Positions 41,901-53,696 of a stretch of DNA of 61,881 nt are shown here, one piece after another. Every line of letters starts with the position of its first letter. Position 1 is the first letter of the stretch. Below the pieces are notes generated by a model. It ran no database searches and was not told where the DNA came from. It was given only the letters and a program-made list of their open reading frames with translations. Made by a program: the position numbers and the translations under genes. The DNA lies in NCBI GenBank assembly GCA_001599755.1, contig BCHX01000002.1, positions 2,825,071-2,886,951 on the forward strand. The letters run 5' to 3'. The stretch comes from Gliomastix tumulicola. Its lineage: Eukaryota; Ascomycota; Sordariomycetes; Hypocreales; Bionectriaceae.

Positions 41901-42896
41901 ATAAGTTAAAGTATTTAATTTTCTTACTCCCTTTAACTTTAAGATTTACTATTAATCTAGTAGAAAGAATCTTATAAATAAGCTAAGTAGAAGAAGAGAT
42001 TAAAAATCTAAATTAAAAGAAAAATAAACTTAAAAAAAGCTCTTATTTATATTTTTATAGTAATTCTATAATAAAATTAAATATATAATTATTATAGATT
42101 AATATATTTTATCTAAGGGGTTATACTTAAAAGAGGTAAATTACTATAATTAATATTAAATTATAAATAACTTTAATAATATCTCTAGGTTATATTTAAT
42201 AAGTTCTTAATATTATAAGAAAGCTATAAGAACTTACCTTTAATTAGTAGTTTAATAAATAATTAAAGAGAGAAAAAAACTATATTACTTTCTTATTATT
42301 TATTAAACCTTAGTTTTAATACTTATTTTTAAAAAGACTTTAATAATAGTATTATTATATATATAATAAAGAGATATTTTTATATAAAGTATATAAAAAG
42401 CTATTAAAAAAGACTTAAAGAATAATAAAAGTTTAATTTTTAAATAATAGTAAATATTTAAAGATAATTTATTATATTAAAATAAATATACTTATATTCC
42501 TTAAGAATTATATATTAAATTACTTATTCTTTTATATAATAATCTTATTATAGAATATTAAAAAGTATATAGAACTTTATTTAACTTAATAAGAAATTAC
42601 TTTTAAAAAGGTATAAAGAAAAATATAAAAAGCTATATTTAAACTTACTTAATTTATTAAAAAGTTACCATATTAAAGTAATAATTTACTAATAAGTTAT
42701 ATTCTTTACTTATACTTAAATAACCTTTTAATAAAATATCCCTTAATTTAATTATAGACTTACTACCTATAAAAGATAAAAATAATAAGAAATATAATAC
42801 TATTTTAATTATAGTAAATTAATTAATAAAGTATACTATTTACTTTATTATTATAAAAAAGATATCTTTAAAATAAGTAATATTTTTTATAGTCTA

Positions 42897-43065
42897 GGCT
42901 ACGCCTAGCCTTAGGGCTAGTCTAGGGCGCCGCCACATGACTAAATACGTGACCTTAACATGGCTTAAAAGGTTGCCCCTGACCAGGCCTAGTTAGGGGC
43001 CTCCCCTTCTTAAGTAAGAATTTTAATACTACTATTAACGCCTAACTTATAGACGCCTTAGGGCT
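42897..43065. mobile_element. GC-rich 169-bp insertion in element C
   Basis: Unlike the surrounding element, this segment has normal GC content with intact CpG (GGCGCCGCCACATGAC, GTTGCCCCTGACCAGG). It is flanked by the direct repeat AGTCTA (42,891-42,896 and 43,066-43,071), possibly a target duplication. It contains the 17-bp sequence GCCTTAGGGCTAGTCTA (42,908-42,924), repeated at its right junction (43,055-43,071). No coding capacity or good terminal inverted repeats. It looks like a small mobile or filler sequence that arrived after RIP of element C. Confidence 0.55.
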
Positions 43066-46000
43066 AGTCTATTATAATATCCCTTTTATTTTAAAGGGTT
43101 TTTAAGTAATATAAACTACTAAAAGAGATTATCTCTAATTATAAAAGGATTTTTATTAATAATTATTAAAGATTTTTATATTTTCTCCTAGGAATTAAGT
43201 AATAATTAAGTATTATTTATTACTTATAAATAAATAATTAAATAAAATATATAAATTAAACCCTTAAAAAATACCTTTAATATTATACCTTTAAAAAATA
43301 AATAAATTAACCTTTATACTTAAATATAGTAGAATTTATATTAAATAATATAATATACTTAAGTACTTTAAAAAGTTTAATAAAAATACTTATAAAATTT
43401 AACTTAAAAATACTAATTATTATTATAAATTTATATTTAATAAAATTAAACTTTATAAAAATTAATTAAAGAATTAAAGAATTATAAAATCTATAAAATA
43501 TAATTATTTAATTCTTATAATAAGCTTAATAATTATATAAATAATATTATAATAAAAAGTAAAATTTTAATAAGTTTTATATAAAATAGTAAGTAATACT
43601 TAATACTAGGAATTTACCTTTAAAGAGATTATTTAAAAAGCTTATAAAAAAGTTTATTAATTTATATTAAATATAAAATATATTATTATTAAGTAATATA
43701 TATTAACTTTAATTACCTTTATTAGTTAAAATTTATAATATTTTTAATATAAAGTACTTTAAACTATTTATAGAAGAAAATTTTATAAAATTAATTAATT
43801 ACCTCTTTTTAAAAGAAGAAATATATAAAATTAATAAAATTTTATTTTATTAAAGTTTAAAATTATAAAAAGAATATTTAATAAAATAAAAGAAGTATTT
43901 TAATAAAAACTTTTAAATTATAAAATATAACTTTATTAATAATATATTAATATAAAAATATAAAAATAATCTTTAATTTTAAAAAGTAATAAAAATACTA
44001 TAAATTAATTAGGTTACCCTATAAAATCCTCTTAAAACTTTATTCTTTATTAATTATTATATATATTATTAAAAATAATATTATAATTTAAATCTTAAAA
44101 ATAAAATAAAAAAAATCTTCTTTTTTTAATTATTTAAATTAAAGTAATTAAACTTTTATTAAATATATTACTTAATAGTAATTAAGTTTATATTAATATA
44201 AAAATTTTAATAAATAAAATTCCTAAAGAAATTAGCTAAATAATCTCTAGTAAAAAAAAAGTAAAAGATTTAAGTCTTCTCTTATATATTAAAATACTAA
44301 GTTAAAATTTAAAAGTAAGTATCTTAATAAGTTTATAAAAACTAATTATAATAAATAAACTTAAAGTTAAGAAGAATTTATTAAATCTTAATAAAAAAGA
44401 GATTATAGTAAAAGATTAAATAATTTTAACCTATAATAGCTTTTTTATTTTTATTTTTTATAAACTTAAATACTTTATATTACTAAAAAGTAGTAAAATA
44501 AAAGGAAAATTATAGAATATATTTATATTAAATACTATTAATATTAAAAATATTAAATTTAGAAATTTAACTTATAAGACTACTAAAGAAGTTATATTAT
44601 TTAAAGACCTTTATAAGAGAAAGCTTAGTAAAAGTAAAAGAGCTAAGGTAAATAAAGTATAGCTTACTCTTAGCTATAAGCTCTAGGTAATAAGATACTT
44701 TATTATAATACTTTTAAAGAAAAAGCTTTATAAATTTAACCTCTTAAGTATTATATTTTTAAATAATAGTAAATACTAAATTCTAAAAAAGTAAAAAGAG
44801 GGTATTTTCTTAATATATACTATAATTATAATAGTTCTTATAAGCTTTATATAAGAAATTTAAAATAATATAATAAAAGAAGTATATAATATAGAAGTTT
44901 TAATATAATTATATAATTATTAAGTAAAAATATAAGGTATTTAAAAAATTATTCTTATTTTTAACTTAAAAAATATTAAAAAAAGAATTTATAGAAAAAG
45001 TAAGTAAATATAATAATATTTATTAAATTTTAATTATTAAAATTAAAATTATATAAAAAAATAATAAATAAGTTATTAAAATTTATATTAAAAAGAATAA
45101 TAATAATAATAATATTTTAATTTTTATATAATTTATAAAATAAATTTAAAAAAATAGTAAAATTTAAAGAAATTTAAGAAAATCTATTATTTACTAGAAA
45201 ATTATATTTATATTATTATTAATATTCTTATTAAAAGTAATAAAATTTACTTTATTAATATTTTTATTTATTATAATTAAATTAAGAGAAGAGTAAAAGC
45301 TATAAAGTAAAATTATAAATATTATAATAGTTAAAGTAAAAAGACTTAAAAAAGTAAATATCTCTTAAAAAAGGTTTAAATTAAGTAATTAAAAAAAAGT
45401 TATTTATTCTTTAAAGAAGATAAAAGTAAAAATAAAAGTTTAATAAGAACTTAAAATAATAATTACTAAAGTAATATAAAATAAAATTAATTAAATAATT
45501 AAAGTAATTTAAGGTTATTACTTTAAAATTATAATAAACTTCTATTAAGAACTTATAATAAAATATAAAGTAAAGTTTAATATTAAAGTTTAAATACTTA
45601 AAGTTTTTATTTTAATCTTTATTTAAAAATACTTATATTAAGAATTCTCTAAGAATATAATTAAAGTAACTATAGTAAAAGTAAAAGAAGTAATTAATAT
45701 TATAAAAATAAAAGTAAAAATAATTATTATTTATAAAGCTTTAATAATTAAATAAATAAAGTAAGTAAATATAAGTAAAATATATAAAATACTTAATAAG
45801 GGGACTTTAATAGAAGAATACTAGTAGGGAGTAATACTTATAGTAATAAATATATTAAATATAAAAGTAATAAGCTTTAAAGAAGTAAAAGGAGGTATAA
45901 TTTAAGTAATTAATAATATATAAAATAAAGAGATTAATAAAACTATATTAATAAAAAGAATAAATATAAAGACTTAAAACTTTATTAATTAATTAATTTT

Positions 46001-47012
46001 AAAGAAATACCTAGGAAAATATATTTTATAGTTAATATTTTAAGCTAAAATATATAAATAAGTAGCTATATTAAAAGTAATTAAAGTAAGAATATAAATA
46101 ATATTTACCCTCTTATAATAATAAAGCTTTTAAGTATATACCTTTTACTTAAAAGCTTAAGAATTATTATAATAATTTAATATTTATAAAGCTAAATAAG
46201 TAATATAATAAATACTTACCTATTAGTAAATAAGTAAATAATTAAAAGTTATTTTTAAGTTCTATTTAGAAAATTAATAGCTAATTAAGAGAAAAAAAAA
46301 TTAATTTATTTAAACTAAAAGAACTTTTTAATATATTTCTAGAAAAAACTAAAAAATAAAAGTAAAGACTTTAATTACTTTATCTATAAAATAGTTATAC
46401 TTTTTATAAAGGGAACTATAATAAATATAATTTAAAGAGGAGATTATATAACTTAAGAAATTAATTAATAAAATATAAGGAAAATAATAAGAAAAATATT
46501 ATACTATTAAAATTATAAATATAAAGATAAAGAGACTAATATAAACCCTCCTTAGAAGTTTATATATAAAAGTATATTATATATTAATAATAAATAATAA
46601 AATAATTAGAGAAAGGTTAACTAATAAATACCTAGGGAGAGGTAAGGGATTTTATAGAATTTATTAATTTATAGTAAATATAGTATAATAAGTACTTATA
46701 TATACTATAATACTAGAATTTAATAATTTAATAGTATTACTACTATTAAGATTAAAGCTATTATTTTTAATATTAAATATAATAAAGAATTATAAAAGAG
46801 AGAAGAGGGGAAAATATAAANAAAAAAAGGTAAAAAGAGGAACCTAAAANATAAAGTAAAAAAAAAAAAAAAAACTATATAAGGTAAAAAAAGATAATAA
46901 TATAAATAAGATTTTAAATAAATTTATATAATTATAAAATTATATAAATAAATAAATAAAAAAGCCCTAAATAAACCTAAATATAAAGTATATTAATAAA
47001 TAAAAAGTAACT

Positions 47013-47227
47013 TATTATATATAAATTAAAGAACTTTATTAAATTAATAAAATTATAAAATAAAAGATATTAAGCTTAAAAAAGCTTAATAAATCCTAAG
47101 GTATAAAAAAAGCTTAAAAGAAAAATTAATTAAAGAGAAGTAATAATAAATATTATAATATATAATAACTCTACTTTTATAAAGTATATTTATAGTATAA
47201 TTTACTTTTATTATAATACTTTTAATA
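47013..47227 (+). repeat. 3' LTR of element C
   Basis: 215 bp, direct repeat of 38,704-38,918, ending TTTTAATA immediately before the AAAAT target duplication. Confidence 0.88.
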
Positions 47228-47232
47228 AAAAT

Positions 47233-48009
47233 AAAAAGAAATTATACTTTTTTTAAATTAATATAAATAATAAATATTATATTAAAGTAAATTTAATTAA
47301 AAATATATATAATAAGAAAGCTTTTTAATAATAATATTATTATTTACTTTAATAAAAAAATAAAAAAGAGAAAAATAAATATAAATTAAATTTATATTAT
47401 ATTTAAACTAGAAATTATTAAAATATATAAAAAATATACTCTTTTAGCTAAAGGTATTAAAGAAATAATAAATATTAATAATAATACTTTAATTAAAGAT
47501 ATTAAGAAAATAAATAAATTAAAAATTATTATAATAAAATTAATATAATATTAATAAGAAATTAATTTAAAAATAAACTTAATTTTAATTTTAAAGAATA
47601 TTAAATATATAAATATTTTTTAAAAAAAGAAAATAATAATTAATATAAAGATTTATTAATATAATTTCTTTTATAAATTAATTTAATTTTAATAATATTT
47701 TAAATACTTTAATTATAAATATATTATAAAATACTATATAAATAACTTATATTATAAATATTATATTAATAAAATATATAAAAAAAATAATATTTAATTA
47801 AAATAAATTTAAATAAAGAATAATATATATTTTATATAAAAATATATTTAATTTAAGTTTAAGCTTACCTTAAAGTAAAGAAGTACTAAAACTAAATATA
47901 AGAGATATATTTATATTAATTTATATACTTAAAAGTATATAAATAAAGAAATAAAGAGATTTTATTAAGTTAAAATAATATTTAATTAAATAAAAGTTAC
48001 TTTTACTAT
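47233..48009. other. AT-rich DNA, nothing recognised
   Basis: RIP-type sequence between element C and the fourth hAT-like copy. No gene or repeat boundary was recognised. Confidence 0.6.
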
Positions 48010-48445
48010 AAGTAAATTTAATTATATAATATAAAATATTTAATTATATAATATGCTTTATATAAACTATTAGTATTATATTATTATATATTATAGCTTT
48101 ATTATTATATTAGTTTAAGTGTTAAAAATAACTTAGTTTAGCCTTATAATACTTAAGCCTTTATAAAATAATCTTATAGTAATTACTTTACTTTATAAAA
48201 ATAACTTAACCTTATAAAGGTAAACCTTATAAAGGTAAACCTTATAAAGGTAAAGATAATAAAGGTTTAATTAAGTTATATTAATTAAAGTAGCTAAATT
48301 AAAGTAGCTTAAGTAAAGGTAAAAACTACTAAAAGAGGTAAAGCTTAGTTATTTAATTAATTAAAGCTAAGAGATATAAAGAGGTATTAAGTTTCCCCTT
48401 ATTTAGTACTTTATATATATTAATATTATATAATTAAACCTATTT
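48010..48445 (-). mobile_element. hAT-like non-autonomous element, copy 4 (heavily mutated)
   Basis: About 436 bp, colinear with copy 2: left end AAGTAAATTTAATTATATAA, right end TATAATTAAACCTATTT. Inside it has a 15-bp tandem series (CCTTATAAAGGTAAA, three units at about 48,212-48,256), AATTAAAGTAGC units and TTTCCCCTTATTTAGTACTTTA. Nearly every CpA/CpG site of the family is converted. A clear 8-bp target duplication was not found, so the ends are approximate. Confidence 0.7.
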
Positions 48446-49158
48446 ATATTATTAAAGGCTTATTTTAAATTATAAACTTAATAATTTTAAAATAAATTTA
48501 TAGCTTATTAAAGAATAAAAGGAGAAAATAAATAGTAAAGGTAATAAAGGCTTATAATATATTAAAATAACTATAAAAATAATATAAAATTAATTTAAAC
48601 TTAATATTATAAGAGAAATAAAAAGAAATAAAGAAAAAGTTTTATAAAATAATAAAAAAAAGCTAAAAAAAGTATAAAAAGAAACCCTTTATAACTTAAT
48701 TATAAATTAACTTTAAATATTAATTTTATTTATTAATTTTTATATTTAATTATATTTAAATTAAGTTTAATAAAAGTAATATATACTTTTATATTAATTA
48801 TTATTTACTTTTATTAATTTAATAATTATATTATTCTTTTATAATTAATATAGTATTAATTCTAGGGCTTATTAGCTTTATATAAGTTAAATTTAAGCTT
48901 ATTTTTAATTTTAAAGGTAGTTTTATAGTAATATAGCTATTTATAAATTTTCTTAATATATAATAAATATAATATATTATTATATTATTAAATATTTAAT
49001 TTAAATTATAATTTATATATTAAAATAACTTTTATAAATATTTATTTCTTTAATTATATTTATAAAGTATTTACTTAATATTAAAAAGCTTTTATATATA
49101 TAAAAATTTTAACTTAATTAAAGTTATTAATATTATAAAATATTAAAAGTAATACTAT

Positions 49159-49373
49159 TGTCACATGCAGGCCGAGGGGCCCCGCCGGATTAACAAAATC
49201 GCGGAATGGAAGGCGCTAGGCCCAAGAAAGCCTAGCGGATCCCTAGGTATAAAAGAAGCTTAGAAGGAGAATTAGTTGAAGGGGGATAACGATGAATGTT
49301 ACAACACACAATAACCCTACCTTTACGAAGTGTATTCACAGTATAACTCACTCCTGCTGCGAGACCCTTGATA
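49159..49373 (+). mobile_element. Solo LTR of family C, nearly unmutated
   Basis: 215 bp, from TGTCACATGCAGGCC to GACCCTTGATA, flanked by a perfect 5-bp target duplication ACTAT (49,154-49,158 and 49,374-49,378). It keeps normal GC content and CpG sites (CCCCGCCGG, ATCGCGG), in contrast to the LTRs of element C, with which it aligns over its whole length. The final ATA suggests one CpA-to-TpA change in the canonical ACA end. It arose by LTR-LTR recombination after insertion, and was spared by RIP either because it is young or because it is short. Confidence 0.9.
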
Positions 49374-49378
49374 ACTAT

Positions 49379-50107
49379 TTAAAATTATAAAATTAAATAT
49401 ATATTAAATAAAAAATAATTAAATATTTATAATTCTTTTTAAAAGTAAAATTTATAAATTTATTAATTTAAATATTAAGTAGCTTTATACTTTAATAAAA
49501 GTATATAATATAACTCTTTTATTAATATATTTATAAAAAGTATAAAGCTAGTAATAAAAAAAAATATAATTAATTTAAAAACTATTATTATTATATAATA
49601 TTTTTTTTTAAAAAAATAAAGCTTTATAAAACTAATATATAAATATATAATATTAATTTATTACTTATACTTAATTTTAAAGCTTTTAAGGGGAAATAAG
49701 TAGTTTACTATTAATATATTTTTTTTATAAAAGATTTATTTTAATTAATAAATATTAATATTTTTTTAATATATATAATTAAAATTTTATATTAAAATAA
49801 CTTATATATTATTCTTTTATTAATTAATATATTTATAAATAATATAAAGTTAATAAAATAAAACTCTAAAAAATAATATTAATTATTAAATAAAATAAAA
49901 CCTTTAAAGCTTAAATAAAAATTTTTAAAGCTAATCTTTTAATATATAATATTATTTTAAAAATTTTATTTTATTTTTAAAAGCTTTAAAAGAAAATTAA
50001 ATAATATATTATTAATATAATATAGTTTTTATTTCTAAAAGTTATATTATAATTAAATAATAATAAAAATATATATTTAATTTTTATTATAAAGTAGCTA
50101 TAAAATT
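49379..50107. other. AT-rich DNA, nothing recognised
   Basis: RIP-type sequence with no gene or repeat boundary that I could identify. Confidence 0.6.
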
Positions 50108-50245
50108 AAGTGTGGAGGTCTTATAACTTAGCCTATAACTAAGGTCCTATGACTTAAATTATATTAACTAGCTTAATTTAAACCCTAAAGTAAAGGAGAA
50201 TTAAAACCTTTATATATTATTATTTAAACCCTATTTATTATTATT
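50108..50245 (-). repeat. Fragment of repeat E left end
   Basis: The reverse complement carries TATAAAGGTTTTAATTCTCC, then ATAGGACC and AAGTTATAAGACC in the same order as the first 150 bp of repeat E (18,152 onward). Confidence 0.6.
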
Positions 50246-50343
50246 TATAATAATTTTTATATAAGTTATATTATAATTAAATATTTTATATTATATAAGA
50301 AAATTTACTTTTAATTAAAAATTTAAATTTTCTTTATTTTATT

Positions 50344-50555
50344 TATTTAAGATCTTATATAAAAGTAAATTATACTATAAATATATTTTATAAAGGTAGA
50401 ATTATTATATATTATAGTATTTATTATTACCTCCCTTAAACTAATTCTCTTTTTAAGCTTTCTTTATACCTAGGGATTTATTAAGCTTTCTTAAGCCTCA
50501 CCTTCTATTTTATAATTTTATTAACTTAATAGGGTCTCTTTGCTTATATATAATA
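50344..50555 (-). mobile_element. Solo LTR of family C, RIP-mutated
   Basis: A minus-strand copy of the 215-bp LTR: GCTTATATATAATA at 50,542-50,555 is the reverse complement of the mutated 5' terminus of element C, and the CCTAGGTATAAAGAAAGCTT block is recognisable. It is flanked by the 5-bp duplication TTATT (50,339-50,343 and 50,556-50,560). It is the last repeat before the gene island. Confidence 0.8.
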
Positions 50556-50639
50556 TTATTTATATAATATTTATTAAGATTTTTATATATATTTTCTCTT
50601 CTATTTAATTAAATAAGGTATTTTTATTATATTACTAAT

Positions 50640-50898
50640 TCATAGTATATTAGGAGTATTATATTCTCCGCTCCCCTAACACATGTCGCACGAGCTACAC
50701 TTTAAGACTTAAGACCGCTACTATCCTGCCCATACGGAATATCAGTAATCCGGGATGCTATGCCCCTGCTCCTGTATTATATATTAGGTACATTCATGCG
50801 ATTCCGAGCAATTATATAAGAACACCTCACCTTCCTTATGACTGTGTTTTACATGTTCTGCAGTACTTCTCTACGCCCCCCTCTCATACATCCTCACC
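50640..50898 (+). promoter_or_regulatory. Upstream region of the first gene
   Basis: Normal base composition resumes here, just right of the solo LTR. The last 60 bp before the ATG are pyrimidine-rich (CTTCTCTACGCCCCCCTCTC), as is usual for fungal 5' leaders. No TATA box is evident. The promoter therefore has less than about 300 bp of non-repeat DNA. Confidence 0.5.
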
Positions 50899-52649
50899 AT
50901 GAGCCAGGTGAAGAATCTTCGTGCAATGTTCGAACACAAGGGGGATGATCCAAGCCCTCCTGATAGGGGTAGATCTCCTGGTTCGCGAACTCCTGGTATG
51001 TTTCTGAACATGCGCTCCCGAGGACTCAATTGCTTTCTCTGCCAAGGGGTCTTCCTCCGAACTCCATCGCTATCATTTTAGCTCGCAGATATGCTGTGTA
51101 GCGGATCGTTCCTTCCTGCACTAGGCTCTCTGACCTCCCCCTCTCGCTGACCTTTTGCGTTTACCATGCTGATTTTAGGCACTTGCTGTTCCCTACTTTA
51201 GTTGGCTCTGATTCTCCCAGACCACTGTCGAAGATACGGTCGAATTTCGTCGCGGTCAACAAAAATGGACAAATCGGGTTGGCTCTGGAGGCAAATATCG
51301 ACTCGACGACGGAGTCGACACCGAGTAGCCTAGAAACGAAATATATACCTCCGATGTCTTCGTCAGACCCTGCTGCAGACTCGCCAGAAGAATTGCAGAG
51401 ATCAGGTACTCCGGGAGCCTTCACCGCTCTGCCCTCGACGCCTACCCCTCGACGCCACCCTCCTCGCGATCAGGTCATTGTCCCAGAAGAGGTGTCAAAC
51501 TTGCGGTCTTCATCAGGGACCGATAATGGGGCAGGATTGACTGCCTCGGATGTCAGCACTTCTCCGGACAATGCCATTATTGCATCAAGCCCTGGGCGAG
51601 CCCTTGCCCAGCCAGTGAGAACGGAAGAGCCGGCCCCGACAATTTCGAAAGCACCCAAAGTCGAAGCCGCCCCAGCTGTCAAAGCGACGAAGCACGAAAC
51701 AAAAACATTGTCTAAGACCCCACGCTACAGGGAAGTCAAGCCGGCGCCATCAGAAACAAAAGCCAAACCCTCGACAGCCTCCTCAAGAGCGTTCCAAAGC
51801 CGGGCTGGAGTGGATCGCACAAGCGTCCATGATAAGCTTACAACCAATTCTCCATCGAGGCAGGCCAAGTCGTCTTCCGTCATGGCACCTACAGCGTCGT
51901 CTGGCGCCAAACTCGATGCCTCCCGGACTCGACAAAATCGACAGCATGCTGTTGCGCATGTACCTAGTGCTATGGAGCGTTCGTCGAGCCGGTCGAGTGT
52001 TTCCACACGGGGAGCCTCGCGAAGAATGGCCAAATCTTCCGACTCAGTCTTGCAAAATCCTAGGCCAAGCGTCGGACCACCCCCAAAGAAGACAGAAGAA
52101 CATCCGAAAGCGGCAAAGGAAACCCATCTCGACCAGGACTTTCTCGCCCGCATGATGCGTCCCACTCAGGCCTCGTCATCCAAGACGAGTGAGAAGGCTC
52201 CAGTGACACCTCCGAGAAAGCCACTTGCTCAACGGCCCTTGTCTTCTTTAGCACATGTGAAACCAAGAACAACCTTGGCTACGAAATCCAGACCCCCGGG
52301 CAAAAAGCTGTCAATCGAGAAGCCTCAGAGTTCCGCTATCTCAGCATCAGCATCAGCCGTTACGACCGAAGGCACCTCTCAACCAGCAACCGTCCCACCG
52401 ACCGATTTGAATCTGATTCCGGACACTGACGAGAATCGTAGCGCGGGTGTGGACCATGATAAAGGGGATGCGCCTAGCGCGCCTGAGACAGCCCTTGGCC
52501 TTGAAGCCCCATCCCTGCCTGAGAACACTGTCGGGGAAGCAACAGTAACTCATTCTGAAGAGCAAGTCACTAATGCCCTCGACCCATCGCCCAGCAGGCC
52601 CTCAAATCCAGATCCGCTGGAAGCGGAAGTTTCTCCTGCTCCTGCGTAA
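50899..52649 (+). CDS. Conserved fungal Ser/Pro-rich disordered protein, unknown function
   Basis: Two exons, 50,899-50,995 and 51,202-52,649, give 514 aa. The 206-nt intron has donor GTATGT and acceptor TTTAG, with possible branch sites near 51,146 and 51,168; the phase fits. The N-terminus (MSQVKNLRAMFEHKGD, then PPDRGRSPGS) and the block after the intron (SDSPRPLSKIRSNFVAVNKN) resemble a family of ascomycete proteins of unknown role. So do APTASSGAKLDAS near residue 240 and DQDFLARMMRPTQASSSK near residue 330; this is from memory of the family. The rest is low-complexity, rich in S, P, A, T and K, with no membrane segment or catalytic motif, and is probably intrinsically disordered. The ATG is the first in frame and starts the conserved block. 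The C-terminus is uncertain: a possible 51-nt intron (52,646-52,696, GTAAGG...ACAG) would remove the TAA and extend the protein to TAG at 52,734-52,736 (526 aa). It converges on the uS8m gene. Confidence 0.85.
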
Positions 52650-53195
52650 GGCTCGCGTACCAACTCGGCCATCGTTGAGAATCCCATCGTGGACAGCTTG
52701 CCGTGTGTGGACTTCCTGCCACTACACCAAGACTAGGAAGAGAGTCGTTTGTTCGTTTAAAATCGCACTAGCAGCGAGTTGAGTGCAGCACCCTGAAGTC
52801 GGTATCCTCCGACTCAATAGCTATGAAGCACACGACACCACCAAGGGTGAGACTCTCGGCTTCCGAGAGGCCCATACAGAACCATATGCGTGCTGGTTTC
52901 AGCAACAATCACCCCATCCACAGAACATGATAGCGCCCTGAAATCGAATACCCCGACAAAGGAAGGCTTCGTCATTTGAGCAAATATGTATTAGAGACAG
53001 CGAAGGCGCCTAGGTAGATTCCCATCCAATCGTACATTTTCCATTCCTCCCTTACCGAGTGAGATCCTATCCGAAAAACGGTGACGACAACCGTAGGTCT
53101 GTCTCGGCGAAAACTCCATATTGTACAGGCGCGTGTATGCATGAACCAAAGAGCAGCTCTTGCAAAGCGAATTTCGTTGCAGTGACGCTGAGTCG
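52650..53195. other. Tail-to-tail intergenic region
   Basis: 546 bp between the stop codons of two convergent genes, so it holds two 3' untranslated regions. No further gene is supported. The first 87 bp stay open in the frame of the upstream gene (see the alternative terminus). Confidence 0.6.
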
Positions 53196-53696
53196 TTAAG
53201 AGGCACGACAGAGGAGAAGACCTCCGACTTGGCGAGACAGAGCCTCTCTTGCTTCTAACACCCCTTTGCTTGTCGACAAAAACATACATTCCCCCAAGTT
53301 GAGACCCTGTACCACGCCACCATCCAGCTTCGCCGGAAATCCTCTCGTAAGCCGGGCAAGCTCTTCTGTTTTTACGGTCATCAACCGCTTGGACGTGCTG
53401 ATCATCGACACGTTCTTGAGAACAGGCTTCCCATCCCAATACTTCATGCCGAGCCATATCCTCATATTTGCTGCGTTTGCATTCGTGACTTGTTCCGGAA
53501 CTTGAGAGACCATTTGCTCGAGAGTCGGCGGTGTCGGGCCTGCGCGGTAGACGTTTGAGAAGAAGCCAGACCGATGAAGCGCCATGGCGAGGTAGAGATT
53601 GGTTTTCGTGTTTTTTACAGACGTGATTCCGAGATTGGCTCGGGACGCGTTGCGTAGGTGGGAGGCCATATTGGCCAGACTGTGAACGGACGGCAT
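53196..53696 (-). CDS. MRPS8: Mitochondrial small-subunit ribosomal protein uS8m
   Basis: A single-exon gene of 166 aa, a component of the mitochondrial 37S subunit that binds the central domain of the small rRNA (known for uS8). The family features are clear: N-terminal MPSVHSLANMASHLRNASRA, the HRSGFFSNVYRAGPTPP turn near residue 45, NMRIWLGMKYWDGKPVLKNV near residues 77-96, ISTSKRLM near 99, and the C-terminal GVLEAREALSRQVGGLLLC, the diagnostic S8 end. Length is normal for fungal uS8m. The ATG is the first in frame and opens the conserved N-terminus. It is divergent from LYS12 (596 bp between start codons) and convergent with the disordered-protein gene. The mEF-G1 gene two loci away also serves mitochondrial translation. 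Confidence 0.95.
   Translation of the reverse strand: MPSVHSLANMASHLRNASRANLGITSVKNTKTNLYLAMALHRSGFFSNVYRAGPTPPTLEQMVSQVPEQVTNANAANMRIWLGMKYWDGKPVLKNVSMISTSKRLMTVKTEELARLTRGFPAKLDGGVVQGLNLGECMFLSTSKGVLEAREALSRQVGGLLLCRAS

Larger units (their letters stand above)
38704..47227 (+). mobile_element. Element C, full-length Ty3/gypsy retrotransposon
   Basis: An 8.52-kb element with 215-bp LTRs at 38,704-38,918 and 47,013-47,227 and a perfect 5-bp target duplication AAAAT (38,699-38,703 and 47,228-47,232). The reverse transcriptase remnant is at about 40,850-41,220 on the plus strand: a degraded VLFxxKKxxxKL-type block near 40,860 and the catalytic region as YLNNIFIY near 41,200. A GC-rich 169-bp insertion sits in or after the integrase region at 42,897-43,065. 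Two single N positions (46,821 and 46,850) mark uncertain bases. All frames are destroyed by RIP. The LTR is the same family as the solo LTRs at 49,159 and 50,344. Confidence 0.87.
1..50640. other. RIP-degraded AT-rich transposon block
   Basis: Almost pure A+T DNA with no surviving reading frame of 60 codons. CpA, TpG and CpG are nearly absent, while CpT/ApG and GpC persist, the expected result of C-to-T mutation at CpA and CpG on both strands (RIP). Related copies differ mainly by C/T and G/A. The block is built from nested LTR retrotransposons, short DNA elements and solo LTRs listed separately. Such blocks in ascomycetes are normally heterochromatic; that is inference here. The transition to normal composition is abrupt at about 50,640. 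Confidence 0.93.

Noticed and set aside
1..50640. Mitochondrial DNA or plasmid insertion explaining the AT richness
   Set aside because: No mitochondrial gene is recognisable, and the paired LTRs with target duplications plus the CpR-specific depletion explain the composition better.
1..50640. Centromere
   Set aside because: RIP-mutated transposon blocks form centromeres in some ascomycetes, but nothing in the sequence distinguishes a centromere from other AT-rich heterochromatin.
51725..52165. 146-codon minus-strand frame in the first gene
   Set aside because: Antisense to a low-complexity coding exon; such frames arise by composition bias and nothing in it is recognisable.
52972..53457. 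161-codon minus-strand frame overlapping uS8m
   Set aside because: Same strand but different frame as the recognised uS8m protein; it lacks any family pattern.
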